A DNA stretch of 64,000 bases. Source: Limonium bicolor (taxonomy: Eukaryota > Streptophyta > Magnoliopsida > Caryophyllales > Plumbaginaceae). The notes under the pieces were generated by a model. The model saw only the letters and a list, made by a program, of their open reading frames with translations, searched no databases and was not told the origin of the DNA. The stretch's first letter is position 1. Every line of letters begins with the position of its first letter. The stretch spans positions 106,711,810-106,775,809 of the forward strand of contig CM041777.1 in NCBI GenBank assembly GCA_023374045.1. The letters run 5' to 3'. Both the position numbers and the translations under genes were made by a program. Positions 21,792-33,601 of this stretch are shown here, in pieces.

Positions 21792-24700
21792 TCATTTCAT
21801 GTTTTCAACCCAAACACCCTCATCATGCTCTGATCGTGCGTAAAGCAAATCATTTTCGGTAACATCAATCGAATCCGGTAATCCAGTAGGAAACAAGGGT
21901 GTTTCCTCTACCATCTCATTGTCATCGTCATCCTCATTTTTCATTTTCAATTACAACCGGCCTTCTTCCCGGAAGAACAATAGACCATCTGTAGTGTTTC
22001 GGATCCTCAACGTACCACACTTGTTCGCAATCCTTTCCCATAAAAAATTTTCATCCTTATAACCAACACGTGAAAGATAAACCTAGGTAAGCCCTTCATC
22101 ATTTTGGTATCCATGTCGGTTGTCCATCCATTTGCATTGGAACAACAAAAATGAATCAATGTGGTAGTCTAGTTCCCAAATGTCCTCGATGACACCATAA
22201 TGCCAACTAGAGTTCCTAACTGGTTAAGATCAATTACCGCTGTGGTACTCATTGGATGGCTGGCTGCAGCTTCAATTTTTACCCCACTGTTCTTGTTTAT
22301 CGATTTGGCATCTTGGCGCGCAGTGTAGTACGTATATCCACTAATATCATACCCCTCAAATGATGTAATATTAGTTTCAGGTCCGATTGTCAAACATCTG
22401 ATCTCTTCACTTACAGCTTCTGGATCCGATGATGCTAATGTAAACACATGATCTTTGAACCATTGGATAAAAACTCGGTTTTGTTCCTTTATCAACCAAA
22501 TGTGGTCTTTCGTAGGATTTTGATGTCTTAACTCAACCATATGGGTTTCAAAATAAGGTTCAACAACCTCAAGGTTTTGTAAGACAAACAAATGTGCTTG
22601 ATGAATAAGATGATATGGAACTTGCACAATCTTTCTGCCAATGATACCTTTACCCTTGAACCTGCCGTAGTGTCGTGGTTTTGGGATACCTATTGACTCC
22701 GCCTCACTCAAATAATCGGTGACAAATTCTGTGACTTCATCAGTCACCATTGCTTCAATAATGCTCTCTTCTGGTCGATACCTATTCTTCATTCTACTTT
22801 TTAGAATACCCATGCACCGTTCAAAAGGGTACATGTACCGTAAGTATACCGGACCACAGAATTGTATCTCTCGAACGATGTGCACACTTAGATGCACCAT
22901 TATGTCAAAGAAAGATGGTGGAAAATACATCTCAAGTTGACATAATGTGACAACAATTTCATGTTGTAGATCATCTAGAGAGGTAACGTCAATTGCCTTG
23001 GAGCAAACAACGTTGAAAAAGAAACATAACCGAGTTAAAGCATTTCTAACATCAGATGGCAATATCCCTCGGATCGCAACTGGAAGAAGATGTAACATTA
23101 GTACATGATAATCGTGAGATTTCATGCCTAAAGTTTCAAATCCTTCATCGATACAATGTTCTTCCAGTTTGAAGAGTACCCATATGGGACTTTTACCGAA
23201 TGCAGGCATTTGCATAAACTAATTTTTTCAGCCTTTGAGAGCGTGTAGCATGCAGGAGGTAGGTATATTTGTCTCTCATTCTCTTGTGGATGTAACTCCT
23301 TTCGTATACCCATGATTTGTATGTCTTTTCTGACTTTCAATCTATCTTTTATTTTGTCGGGTATATTGAGCAAAGTCCCACTCACTGCCTCACCAACGTT
23401 CTTCACAATGTGCATGATGTCTAAGCAGTGTCTCATAGGAAGATGACGTCAATAAGGTAGAACCCAAAAGATAGAACACTTTTTCCAAATGTTCTTTGCC
23501 GGTTTTGATGTGTTTCCAAATACATTTGCAATGTCCTTATCCTTTTCGTACACTTCCTCATAGCTCAGAGGTAGGCGGGCCACATGAGTTTCGGCCTGAC
23601 CATTGAATAGCTTTCTCTTCGTTACTCGATAAGGGTGATCTTTGGGCAGAAGACGTCGATGACACATATAAACATTCTTTCCACAATGTTTTAAACGGTC
23701 TGAACAAGTGTCTTCCTCGCATACGGGACATGTAAATGTTCCTTTAACCGTGTAACCGGACAAGTTCCCATACGCAGGGAAGTCGTTGACAGTACAGAAC
23801 AACAAAGCCTTGAGGGTGAAATTTTCTCTTGCATAAGCATCATATACCATGGTCCCCTCATTCCACAATAGCTTCAGATCATCAATCAGAGGGGCAAAGT
23901 ACACATCAATGTTATTACCTAGCTACTTGGGACCAGATATCAGGAGCGATAACATGATGTATTTTCGTTTCATACACAACCATGAGGATAAATTGTAGAT
24001 CACTAGCAGAATAGGCCATGTACTGTGTTGACTACTCAACGTGTCGTACGGGTTCATTCAATCAGTACATAACCCAAGCCTTAGATTCCTATCTTCATGT
24101 CTGAAATGTTCTTTGTATCGTCGGTTGATGTTTCTCCACTAAGGCTCATATGCTGGATGTCTTAGTTTCTCATCACTCTTTCTGCCCTCTGTGTGCCACC
24201 GTAAGTTCTTTGCATCTTTCGGATTGGAAAACAACCTTTTGAACCTAGGTATGATCGGTAAATACCACAAAAGTTTAGCCGAAGGACTTTTTTCTGAGGG
24301 GATGAGGAGTCACCATTCTTGAGCTTGTATCGAGACAATGAGCATTTTGGACAGTTGTCTAGGTGTTCGTAATCACCCCTATACAACACACTTATTGGGA
24401 CATGCATGTATCTTCTTATACTCAATCCCCATTGGACACGTCCATTTCTTCGCCTCATAAGTGGTGGTAGGGAGGTCGTTCCCATCTGGAAGCATATCAT
24501 GAACCAACTCGAGAAATGTCATGAAACTCTTGTCACTCCATCCATATCTCCCCTTCAAGTTGAACAAATTCATAATAGCCATCAATTTTGTATACTTAAT
24601 GCACGTAAGGTACAAGGCTGTCTTGGATGCATCCAACATTCTTTGATACTCATCTGGCATGTCGATGAAATTTTCCTCGACATTATCAAGCATATCATCC

Positions 24701-25083
24701 ATTCGCTCGTCGTGGTAAGTCGTCTCACTGTCAACATTGACTCCTGAATTACTCGGGAATCAATCCGACTCGTTGGCAGTATCGAAGGTCTGCTCGGTTC
24801 TTGAGTGACACCGATCATGACTGTAGGAAGTTGAAGCATTATCTTGAACAGGTTCTCCATGAAAAGTCCATCTTCTGTAATGTGGCATGAAACCACGGGT
24901 CTTTAGATGGAATTGTACGACGTCGATGCTTGAATATTGTCTAACCACACCACAATCAACACAAGGACATGGAATTTTTACCGCCTTTGTCCTGTCCTTG
25001 TGTTGCACTGCAGCTTTACAAAACTCTTTCAGCTTCTTGTCAAAGTGTTCCCCCTGATCACCATACATCCAGTCACGCTTCAT
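21792..25083 (-). pseudogene. tnp2-like: CACTA-1 TNP2-type transposase
   Basis: It starts at ATG 25081-25083 (MKRDWMYGDQGEHFDKKLKE), the canonical N-terminus of plant CACTA transposases. A transposase-associated domain follows with the Cys-containing IPCPCVDCG and HLKTRGFMPHY (25083-24870), then a linker. The Transposase_21 core extends from about 24700 to 23370 (DASKTALYLTC, WSDKSFMTFLELV, NLRLGLCTD, LLWNEGTMVYD, DFPAYGNLSGYTVKG, MRHCLDIMHIVKN). The DUF4218-type region (LPVAIRGILP, CQLEMYFPPSFFDIM, GPVYLRYMYPFER) lies in 23215-22700, and the DUF4216-type end in about 22400-21795. The stop is at 21792-21794. Stops and frameshifts near 24380, 24150, 23920 and 23440 make it a pseudogene. Confidence 0.93.
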
Positions 25084-25373
25084 GCTATATGTGCAACTGA
25101 TAAGTGTCCAAATGAGCATGTTTTATAGGTGTATTTCATATATAATATTAGCACTTTTCTTGCTCATTTCTCCACTTCGGTTAGTTTTCCTCTAGTTTAT
25201 GTTTTATTGTTTATCTCACAAAATTATTGGTTTAACATGAGGAAAACCAAGCTGGGAGTGAAGTAGACAAGGAGACGAACGCATAGCCGCAAACGGCTCG
25301 AAAAACGGAGTCGAAACGAAGGATCTCGAGCCGGTCAAAGTTTGAAGGAAAATAGGTCGGTCAAGACTTGCAA

Positions 25374-25596
25374 CCGCCCCAATTCAGGCGGACGACTCAC
25401 ATAGGCAACCGCCTATGAAGAGGCGACGTGGGAGGCTGCAACCGCCTATGAGGAGGCGGACGTGGGAGGCTGCAACCGCCTATGAAGAGGCGGACGTGGG
25501 AGGCTGCAACCGCCCATGAAGAGGCGGACAATACATAAGGCAACCGCCTCAAACGAGGCGGACAACACACAAACCAACCGCCTGTTTTCAGGCGGA
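25374..25596. repeat. Tandem array of small CCGCC...GGCGG hairpins in LTR
   Basis: Seven or eight units of about 30-37 bp each carry an inverted pair such as CCGCCTATGAAGAGGCGG. The central units share the spacer ACGTGGGAGGCTGCAA; the outer units diverge in spacer and loop. It lies upstream of the LTR TATA box, in the U3 position. Confidence 0.88.
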
Positions 25597-25787
25597 AGCG
25601 GACAGCGGTCGTGAATAAAATCAATGGCGCGACCAGTTTCTTCGCGTCGACTTCACCTCGTCGACTTGTTTTCTGCCATATCCAACTACTTCGCCCGTCG
25701 ACACCTTATTTTCCTCAGCTCTGTCCCCTGCAATTAATGAGCATTCAATGCTCTTCCACTGCAGTCGTTCTTCTTCTTCCTTTCCTC

Positions 25788-25795
25788 TATAAATA
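25788..25795 (+). promoter_or_regulatory. LTR TATA box
   Basis: TATAAATA lies within the 5' LTR, downstream of the hairpin array, in a C/T-rich context typical of plant LTR promoters. Confidence 0.6.
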
Positions 25796-26761
25796 CCCAT
25801 TTACTGCAACCTTGTACGCGGGCGCGGAGAAAACCAGAAAATCACTCACACTCACCTCATCTCATTCTCTTCCAGTAAATCACTCCCGTATATCATTTCA
25901 CTCCATTAACTCTCTAATTCACCCACTTCACTTACAATAACTTACGTACATGTTCCACTCTTCATTCTCCTCATTTCTCCATTCACTAATCACGTCTCCG
26001 TGCTATTATTACGTCCAACCTCTGTCTGACTTATTACCAGTTAATATGTCAGGCTAAGGAGGATTTGCTCCGGGCAAGGGTTTAAATTATGGTTTGTTAG
26101 CTGTGTAATATATTTCTATCGGTTAAAATAAATTCAGTTTGTTACGATTAAAGTTTTGTCTCTCTCCCTTTTTAATAAATTTCATCGGTTTATTAAAAAG
26201 CCTTACTAAGTCTGTTTTTAATTTCATCGGTTAGAAACAGACGGGTTAATCAAGCCGTAAAACTGTAAGAACTTATTTTCATCGTTTAAGTTAATACATG
26301 TTGCAAGAATAAAATTCCTCACGCTCCTCTGCCGTTTACACGCTTTTGCTTGAGTTTTCATCGGACCTTGCATTACAGGTAAAGGAGTTCTTATGAGTCT
26401 TCATCGGACCTTAAGAAAATAACAGGAATCTTGCCAAACTATTTTATTAAACCGGTAGAGATAACGCAATTAATCAGATCATAATAACCTGAACCCGGAG
26501 TTCCATCTAATTCATCTGCACTCAGTTTTCTAATCTGCTTAATATTTTCTCTAAAACAAGTCAATTAATCTCCCCCCTTTTGTGACAAGCTTAGGAACTA
26601 TTTTATCTCGTTATAAGTCCCACAGTTTGACCCCGGCCGCTTCTGTCTTCTATACTACTGCGACCGGTTTTATTTGCAGCCCGACGATATTTTGAGTATT
26701 AATTTCTTTCTTTTATCAATTTCACCAGTGCTAATAACTCACATAAATCCACTCTGCAAAA

Positions 26762-26779
26762 TGGCGCCGTTGTCGGGGA
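26762..26779 (+). other. Primer-binding site complementary to tRNA-Asp
   Basis: TGGCGCCGTTGTCGGGGA matches the complement of the 3' end of plant nuclear tRNA-Asp(GUC) at all but one position. It lies 3 bp after the LTR end and is the usual PBS of Athila elements. Confidence 0.88.
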
Positions 26780-26879
26780 CTTGATTTAATCTAGTCCCTA
26801 AGCCCCGGTTAATTCACCTGTTATATTATAATTCGTTAATTTAGTAAAAAAAAACTGTTAATCCAATTTCGGACATATA

Positions 26880-27180
26880 ATCTCGGACATCTGACTTGGA
26901 CATTGGACATCTAACTTCTGATCTGACTTGGACATCTAACTCCTAACATCTTAATATTATTGTCATTTCGTTCCATTGTCATTTCTTTCCATTGTCCTTT
27001 AATATTCCATTGTCTCTAACTACTAACTTATAATTTCTGTCATTTCGTTCCATTGTCATTTCGTTCCATTGTCATTTCAATTTTCTGTCATTTCTTTCCA
27101 TTGTCCCTAACTACTAACTTTAAATTTCTGTCTACTAATTCCTAACATTTTTATTATTCTTACGTATAACCAGTTCTTTT
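26880..27180 (+). repeat. Simple-repeat leader of Athila element
   Basis: The untranslated leader holds reiterated short units, CATTTCGTTCCATTGT and ATCTGACTTGGACAT, with no coding potential. Confidence 0.7.
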
Positions 27181-27198
27181 CTCTGTTTTGAGTGGTGA

Positions 27199-28231
27199 AT
27201 GCCTTTTACCAGGTCAAACAGTCTCCCAGAAAATATTAATAATCACACGGTTGGTTATAATCCAAAGATCGAGAGAACCGTTCTGCGTACCCTAAGGCAG
27301 AGACAAACTCAACGAAATACCACCACAGTGATAGATTCTGACCCGGAAGCTAACATGGCAGCTACACCAACAACGGTTCGAAATATCAACAGGCCGTCTA
27401 ACCAAGGACAACAGCCTGCTATCATCCTTCCTCACCTCAGCCCATCTGAATACGATGAGTGGCAGAAGCTGAAGCCATATCATCAGATTCGATGTGTGAA
27501 GGAGTTGGGCATGTTTGATGGCACCAGTCCGGATGAAGCCCTGTTACATGTTACAAAATTCTTGCAACATGCCAATAGTCTTACTGCAACCGACGCAGTA
27601 CTTCAATATGCAAGATTGTCGTTATTCCCACACAGCCTGACGGGAAACGCGAGCAAGTGGTATCATAGCCTAACACCGAGTACCATTGGTACCTGGGACG
27701 ACATGGCCACCAAGTTCTACGACAAATTCCTACCCCCGAGCCAAACATTGGAGATGATTGCTGAAATTTATAATTCAAGCAACCTGGGTCGGAGAATATT
27801 TGTGAAACTTGGGATCGCTTCAAAGGACTCTACTCACTTGTCCTCACCATGGTCTGACGAAAGAACAGTATCACAATTGTTCTACAAGGGCTTGATCGGT
27901 CCGTGCAGAACAATGGTGTATTCTTAGGAGCTGACATTCTGAAAAGCCAGGAGCACAATTTCTGAACAGCATGGAATCTCTCTGTGAGGAAATCAGAGAC
28001 TGGGCCTCGGTGGATCAAGCGAGCGGTACTCCAGGACTATATCATGTTGGGGAGAGTGATAACAAGTTCGACCAATTGATGAAAAGCCATGAGCAACTCA
28101 TGGAAAGCAATGCTCAGCAGGCAACAAAAGTCAGTACTCTACAAAAAGTGGTTGAGCAGATGGCTATGAATTCCTTCCCCCAGCAAGCTAAGTCGATGAT
28201 TTCCCGAACACTTATCACAGGTCTTTGTTGA
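27199..28231 (+). pseudogene. gag: Athila gag, N-terminal and central part
   Basis: It starts MPFTRSNSLPENINNH. The capsid-like retrotransposon gag domain spans residues ~95-200: KELGMFDGTSPDEALLHVTK, ARLSLFPHSLTGNASKWYHS, TWDDMATKFYDKFLPPSQT. The frame breaks near 27780 and again near 27840, and re-enters at 27971 (MESLCEEIRDWASVDQ). A helical segment with heptad-like spacing follows (LMKSHEQLMESNAQQATKV). At 28207 the expected continuation is replaced by an inverted block, and the frame ends at a stop at 28229-28231. Gag would package the element RNA into virus-like particles. Confidence 0.88.
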
Positions 28232-28719
28232 GTAAGTAACTGTTGGATCTGAGATTGCAAGGCTTTTTGGTCTTTGCGCAGAGCTGCGACCTCTTCTTGC
28301 GTATCTCGGGATTTACCCATCATCGCCTTAAACATCTCCTGCATCTGAGACATATCAGACTCAGGATTCGAAGGAGGTTGAGTTGGTCGACTCGATGAAG
28401 CTTCATTGCCATAAGGCTGTTGTTGATATTGCCTTTGGCCTCCTTGGAAATTGGATTGAGGTCTGTAGTTTTGGGATGTTTGAAGTGTATGTGGGTTCTG
28501 GATATTTTCTGTGTTTGAGTAGCGAAGGTTGGATTGCATGTTACGTTGCCAAGGTTGTATGTACCCTTGATTGTTGGTGATGTAGTTTGCCTCCTCCGCT
28601 GCTTTTAATTCTTGTAGTTGGGGGCATTGTTCATAGTCATGAGGCCCGCCACATTGCGTACAAGAATTAGTTGGAGATGGTTGGGATAGAGGAGCATAGC
28701 CTGGATGGGTAGTAGATGA
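28208..28719 (-). pseudogene. Inverted segment of Athila gag (zinc-knuckle region)
   Basis: The minus strand encodes the gag C-terminal part: a CCHC-like stretch, CTQCGGPHDYEQCPQLQELK (about 28615-28670), then QRNMQSNLRYS and a Gln-rich coiled-coil-like region (MFKAMMGKSRDTQEEVAAL, KDQKALQSQIQQLLTQQR). It belongs on the plus strand between the gag at 28207 and the protease at 28732. The block is bounded by 9-bp inverted repeats ATTTCCCGA (28199-28207) and TCGGGAAAT (28720-28728). Reading across the left breakpoint after flipping keeps the gag frame open. Confidence 0.88.
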
Positions 28720-28731
28720 TCGGGAAATCCC

Positions 28732-31700
28732 GTGATCCCGTGTTTTATTGATGGGGTAGACTGTGGAAGCGGTCTATGCGACCTAGGAGCCAGCATTAAT
28801 ATCATGCCATACGCCACCTTCTTGAAAGTTAAAGGAGGAGAAATGCAACCGGTTCCTTTCAAACTCCAACTAGCAGACAGATCAGAGATCAAGCCCATGG
28901 GCATAGTCCGGGATCTGGTAGTTGGAGTATCTCGCTTTATCTTTCCAGCTGATTTCGTCATTCTAGAAATGGATGATGATGTTGAGGTCCCCTTGATTCT
29001 AGGTCGACCGTTTCTGAGTACCGCCAAAGCCATCATTGACGTCCATGATGGGAAAATCACTCTTCGGTACGAGGATGAAACGATTGAATTCGACATGCAG
29101 AAAATGATGAAGAAAAGTTCTAACTTTTCTCCTCATGCTAAGACAGTGGGATTCACAGATGATGAGGAGGAGGAAAGCGATTTTGCTACAGATGAGGACA
29201 TGTATTCTCCATCTTCCATCCAGGAAGTTGAAACTGAACCGCTAGAGCGAGTATTATTTACTTCTCTAGAAGAAAAGGTGGAGGATCCGGAAGTTAACGC
29301 CATGCTGGCGTACGTAGAGAAAGGAAGGGCTGGTTATCAAGCGTACCGACCACCAATCGAAGAACTCGACAGAAAACCTCAAAAATCAATTCCATCAGTG
29401 GAACAACCACCTGAACTCGAGCTTAAAGAAATACCCTCTAACCTCAAGTATGCTTTCCTAGCTGAAAATGACCATTTGCCTGTCATTATTTCCTCTTCTC
29501 TGAATTCCGGGGAGGAAACGAGGTTACTCGAGGTACTAAAGAAGCACAAGACAGCAATCGGGTGGACTATCGCTGATATCAAAGGAATTGATCCCTCCTA
29601 TTGCACGCACCATATTTACATGGAGGAAAACTTCAAACCTATCAGGCAACCTCAACGCCGGCTAAACCCTAACCTCAAGGAGGTAGTTCGAAAGGAGGTT
29701 CTGAAACTCCTTGACGCAGACATCATTTATCCAATTTCTGACAGTCCATGGGTCAGTCCTGTTCAAGTTGTCCCTAAGAAGGGGGGCATCGAAGCTGTTA
29801 TTAATGAAAAGGGAGAGACTATCCCTCAAAGAAAGATCACAGGATGGCGTATGTGTATTGACTATCGGCGTTTGAACTTGGCAACCAGGAAGGATCATTT
29901 CCCTCTCCCCTTTATCGACCAGATGTTGGAACGACTAGCAGGGCAAGAGTACTACTGTTTTCTAGATGGGTTCTCGGGTTATTTTCAAATACCAATCGCA
30001 CCTGAGGACCAGGACAAGACAACCTTCACTTGTCCTTACGGTACCTTTGCATACCGACGAATGCCTTTCGGTCTATGCAACGCCCCTGCTACCTTCCAGA
30101 GATGTATGCAAGCAATATTTGCTGACTTCATCGAGCAGAGCATAGAAGTCTTTATGGACGACTTCTCAGTCTATGGCTCTAGTTTCGACAAATGCTTGGC
30201 ACAACTTGATTTAATCCTAAGACGGTGTGAGGATACGAATCTCGTTTTAAACTGGGAGAAGTGTCATTTTATGGTCAAGGACGGGATCGTCCTTGGACAT
30301 AAAATATCAGCAAAAGGAATAGAGGTGGATAAAGCCAAGGTAGAGGTTATCGAGAAGTTACCAGCACCAACTACAGTTCGAGATACGAGCGTTTCTAGGG
30401 CATGCAGGATTTTATCGGCGGTTTATTCAGGACTTCTCCAAAATCAGCAAACCATTGACCGACCTGCTACAGAAAGATGCCCCGTTTCATTTTGATGAAA
30501 GGTGTTCAGCTGCTTTCCAAACTATAACACAAAAATTGGTGTCAGCACCTGTAGTCATACCACCTGATTGGTCTCTTCCGTTTGAGATCATGTGTGACGC
30601 AAGTGACTACGCCGTGGGGGCAGCTCTATGCCAGAAAAAAGAGAAAATCTTGAGGGTGATCGCTTATGCCAGCAGAACACTAAACGATGCCCAGAAAAAC
30701 TATACGACCACCGAAAAAGAACTTCTGGCTATAGTTTTCTCCCTCGATAAGTTCAGATCGTACTTGTGGGGAAGCAAAGTCATCGTGCATACAGACCACT
30801 CCGCTCTCAAATACTTATTTACAAAACAAGAAGCCAAGCCTCGCTTATTGCGCTGGATTCTTCTACTTCAAGAGTTTGACATCGAAGTCAAAGATAAGAG
30901 CGGAAATTGAATGTCGTCGCTGACCATCTCTCTAGATTGGTGACTCCTACGGATAGTGTGCCTATCAACGAATTCTTCCCCGATGAGACTGTCTTCTCCA
31001 TCACCAAAGTACAGGAGCCATGGTACGCGGACCTGGCCAATTATTTAGTCTCTGGAACAGTACCCTATGATCTATCCTACTCCCAGAAGAAGAAATTTCT
31101 TTCTGACTCAAGGCATTATTTCTGGGAGGACCGTATTGTTCCGAGTTAGTGCTGATGGGTTGATTCGACGATGTCTCCCGGAAGACGAGGTTTCAGCGTC
31201 ATACATTTTTGTCACTCACGGGAAGCCGGAGGTCACCATGGACCCACAAGGACCGCTGCTAAGATCCTGGCCTCAGGTTTTTATTGGCCGACCCTTCATA
31301 AAGATGTGTACCAATTCTGCAAACAATGTGATAATTGTCAGAAAATGGGTAACACATCCAGGAAACATGAGATGCCACAACAGGGGATACTAGAAGTGGA
31401 GCTCTTTGATTGTTGGGGCATCGATTTTATGGGACCGTTCCCTTCCTCGCAGGGCCACCAATATGTTCTAGTGGCAGTTGATTACGTGTCGAAGTGGGTA
31501 GAAGCTATACCCTGTCATCATGCTGATGCAAAGACAGTAACCAGGTTCCTCAAGAAGCACATCTTTACCCGTTTTGGCGTGCCTAGAATTATTATCAGTG
31601 ATGGAGGATCTCACTTCTGCAACCGTTTATTTGAAGCGCTTATGGGTAAGTACGGGGTACGTCACAAGGTAGCTCTACCTTATCACCCCCAGACAAACGG

Positions 31701-32300
31701 CCAAGCAGAAGTTTCGAACCGTGAGTTAAAATGGATCCTCCAGAAGACGGTTAACTCATCACGAAAGGATTGGGCACTTAAGCTGGATGATGCGCTTTGG
31801 GCTTACCGCACTGCATTCAAGACTCCCATCGGGATGTCTCCTTTTAAGCTTGTTTATGGGAAATCATGTCACCTACCTGTAGAGCTGGAGCATAAGGCAT
31901 ATTGGGCAATCAAGGCCCTAAACTTCGATTTAGAAGCCGCAGGAGAAAAGCGGAAGTTTCAACTCTCTGAACTCGAGGAGTTAAGAGATCAGGCATACCG
32001 TAGTGCGACAATATACAAGGAGCGCACTAAGAAACATCATGACCAGATGATCCACAACCGACTTTAAGGTTGGCGACGGAGTACTGCTTTATAATTCCAG
32101 ATTGAGACTATTTCCTGGAAAACTCAAGTCTCACTGGACTGGCCCATTCCAAGTTGTTGGAACCACTCCTTTTGGTGTTTACGAACTCCAGAATCAAAAA
32201 GGAGAAAACTTCAAGGTCAATGGATCACGTTTAAAAAGGTATGTCGGAATTCTTGAAAATAATAATGCTATGTTCGAAATTTCTTTCGTACAGGAATACG
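28732..32300 (+). pseudogene. pol: Athila pol: protease, RT, RNase H, integrase
   Basis: The protease active site CDLGASINIMP lies at about 28777-28809. RT covers 29585-30390, with WRMCIDYRRLN, the YQIPIAP-like block FSGYFQIPIAPEDQDKTTF, MPFGLCNAPATFQ and catalytic FMDD (about 30150-30163). RNase H covers 30530-30910 with conserved acidic motifs [17 protein letters not shown] and HTDHSAL. Integrase covers 31140-32070: zinc-binding CKQCDNCQ, then catalytic Asp in WGIDFMGPF, Asp in IISDGGSHF and Glu in [14 protein letters not shown]-terminal DNA-binding region follows ([18 protein letters not shown]) to ~32300. Frameshifts occur near 30385, 30905, 31145, 31215 and 32065. All catalytic residues are still readable, but no continuous polyprotein remains. 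Confidence 0.93.
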
Positions 32301-32798
32301 AGGAAGCTTCCACCCCAAAGGAACAACAGACACACCTCTACATCATAAGTTTCAAAAGTGTACAAACTTCCTACACCAGCAGTTCAATACCTCGCCCTCA
32401 ACTCTTCTCCAACCTAAGCTTGGTCAAATACGTCTAGCTAGAGACGTTAAACCCGGGCAGCTTGGTGGGAGGCAACCCACTATCTATCTTTTGTCTTTCC
32501 TTTAATTTAATGTTGTTTTCTTTTTTGTACTATATTTCCCTTTATATGTTATAATAAAATGCAGGTTTCACTTGAGTTCTTCTGGCTGTGTAGAATATTC
32601 TTTACAGGTTCATTTCATGACATTCCACAGCTGCACTCAAGTGTGGGGGAGCTCTACACACTCTACGAAATCTGGGGAGTACACTCTTTCCTTTCTTAAT
32701 TGCATGCCCTAATATTTTATTCCATCTACGCAATGAGGGCATTGCTTAAGCTTAAGTGTGGGGGAAGAGCCTTTTCAGGGCATTTTGTGCTTAAATTG

Positions 32799-33298
32799 NN
32801 NNNNNNNNNNNNNNNNNNNNNNNNNNNNNNNNNNNNNNNNNNNNNNNNNNNNNNNNNNNNNNNNNNNNNNNNNNNNNNNNNNNNNNNNNNNNNNNNNNNN
32901 NNNNNNNNNNNNNNNNNNNNNNNNNNNNNNNNNNNNNNNNNNNNNNNNNNNNNNNNNNNNNNNNNNNNNNNNNNNNNNNNNNNNNNNNNNNNNNNNNNNN
33001 NNNNNNNNNNNNNNNNNNNNNNNNNNNNNNNNNNNNNNNNNNNNNNNNNNNNNNNNNNNNNNNNNNNNNNNNNNNNNNNNNNNNNNNNNNNNNNNNNNNN
33101 NNNNNNNNNNNNNNNNNNNNNNNNNNNNNNNNNNNNNNNNNNNNNNNNNNNNNNNNNNNNNNNNNNNNNNNNNNNNNNNNNNNNNNNNNNNNNNNNNNNN
33201 NNNNNNNNNNNNNNNNNNNNNNNNNNNNNNNNNNNNNNNNNNNNNNNNNNNNNNNNNNNNNNNNNNNNNNNNNNNNNNNNNNNNNNNNNNNNNNNNNN
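32799..33298. other. Assembly gap (500 N)
   Basis: Exactly 500 undetermined bases. The round length suggests a placeholder. The Athila 3' LTR (expected ~1.66 kb) and the rest of CACTA-1 are missing on both sides, so the true gap is probably longer. Confidence 0.98.
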
Positions 33299-33601
33299 TT
33301 AGCATTGTCAATACAACCACTGCTCTGGTTAAGCTCACTTGGTAGATCATGCTGGCAGCTTCACTTGTTCCCTTGGAAGATGTATTTGAAGGATACATGA
33401 GTGTTGTCCAGTATGAATAATGTGTAGTGTTTCGGGTTTTACTAGTTTATAGCGAGATTGAACAGACCAGTTTATATAGAAAGCTGAACCAGAAAGCTCT
33501 CCCTTTGCTGCTTTTGGTCTTTCCAACACACAAGCTGCAAGTTTTTTTGTCCTAGAGTGATTAATGACAGAGCGCCGAATCAGGTTCAGCTAGATAGATA
33601 G
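33299..33601. other. Unrecognised low-copy-looking sequence after the gap
   Basis: Not obviously transposon-derived and not AT-simple. A short frame, MLAASLVPLEDVFEGYMSVV (33350-33409), could be the end of a gene lost in the gap, but nothing identifies it. Confidence 0.2.

Larger units (their letters stand above)
17652..25097 (-). mobile_element. CACTA-1 element, truncated at its 5' side by an Athila insertion
   Basis: The 3' end is at 17652, where CAATAGTAGAAAAATGACC resembles the CACTA terminus CACTA.TAGAAAAA with one change. Subterminal CTATTTCGGCGGTT repeats in both orientations fill 17660-18110. Two minus-strand genes follow: the Ulp1-domain gene (18399-21645) and the TNP2 transposase (21792-25083). 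Sequence stops at 25097, where the Athila LTR begins. The missing 5' terminus should lie beyond the Athila 3' LTR, but is not seen after the N gap. Confidence 0.88.
25098..26758 (+). repeat. Athila 5' LTR
   Basis: It begins TGATAAGTGTCC at the break in CACTA-1 and ends CTCTGCA three bases before the PBS, giving 1661 bp with TG...CA termini. It contains a hairpin-repeat array (25374-25596) and a TATA box. The start is supported by the sudden loss of CACTA homology, and the end by the PBS. Confidence 0.85.
25098..32798 (+). mobile_element. Athila-type Ty3/gypsy retrotransposon, 3' end lost in assembly gap
   Basis: The 5' LTR (25098-26758) is followed by a tRNA-Asp PBS, gag (27199-28231), an inverted gag segment, pol (28732-~32300), and a conserved post-pol block GTGGGAGGCAACCCA (about 32465-32480). 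The block and two polypurine stretches (AAGTGTGGGGGA at about 32640 and 32754) are characteristic of the Athila lineage. The element runs into the N gap before the 3' LTR. At least five frameshifts in pol and an internal inversion show that it is defective. It sits 14 bp upstream of the CACTA-1 transposase ATG. Confidence 0.92.

Noticed and set aside
25374..25596. CRISPR-like regularly spaced palindromes
   Set aside because: The spacers are nearly identical, units are short, and the array lies in a plant LTR U3 region; no cas genes. It is a tandem hairpin repeat.
32700..33398. Long ORFs spanning the N run
   Set aside because: Their length comes from untranslated N codons; no coding evidence on either side.
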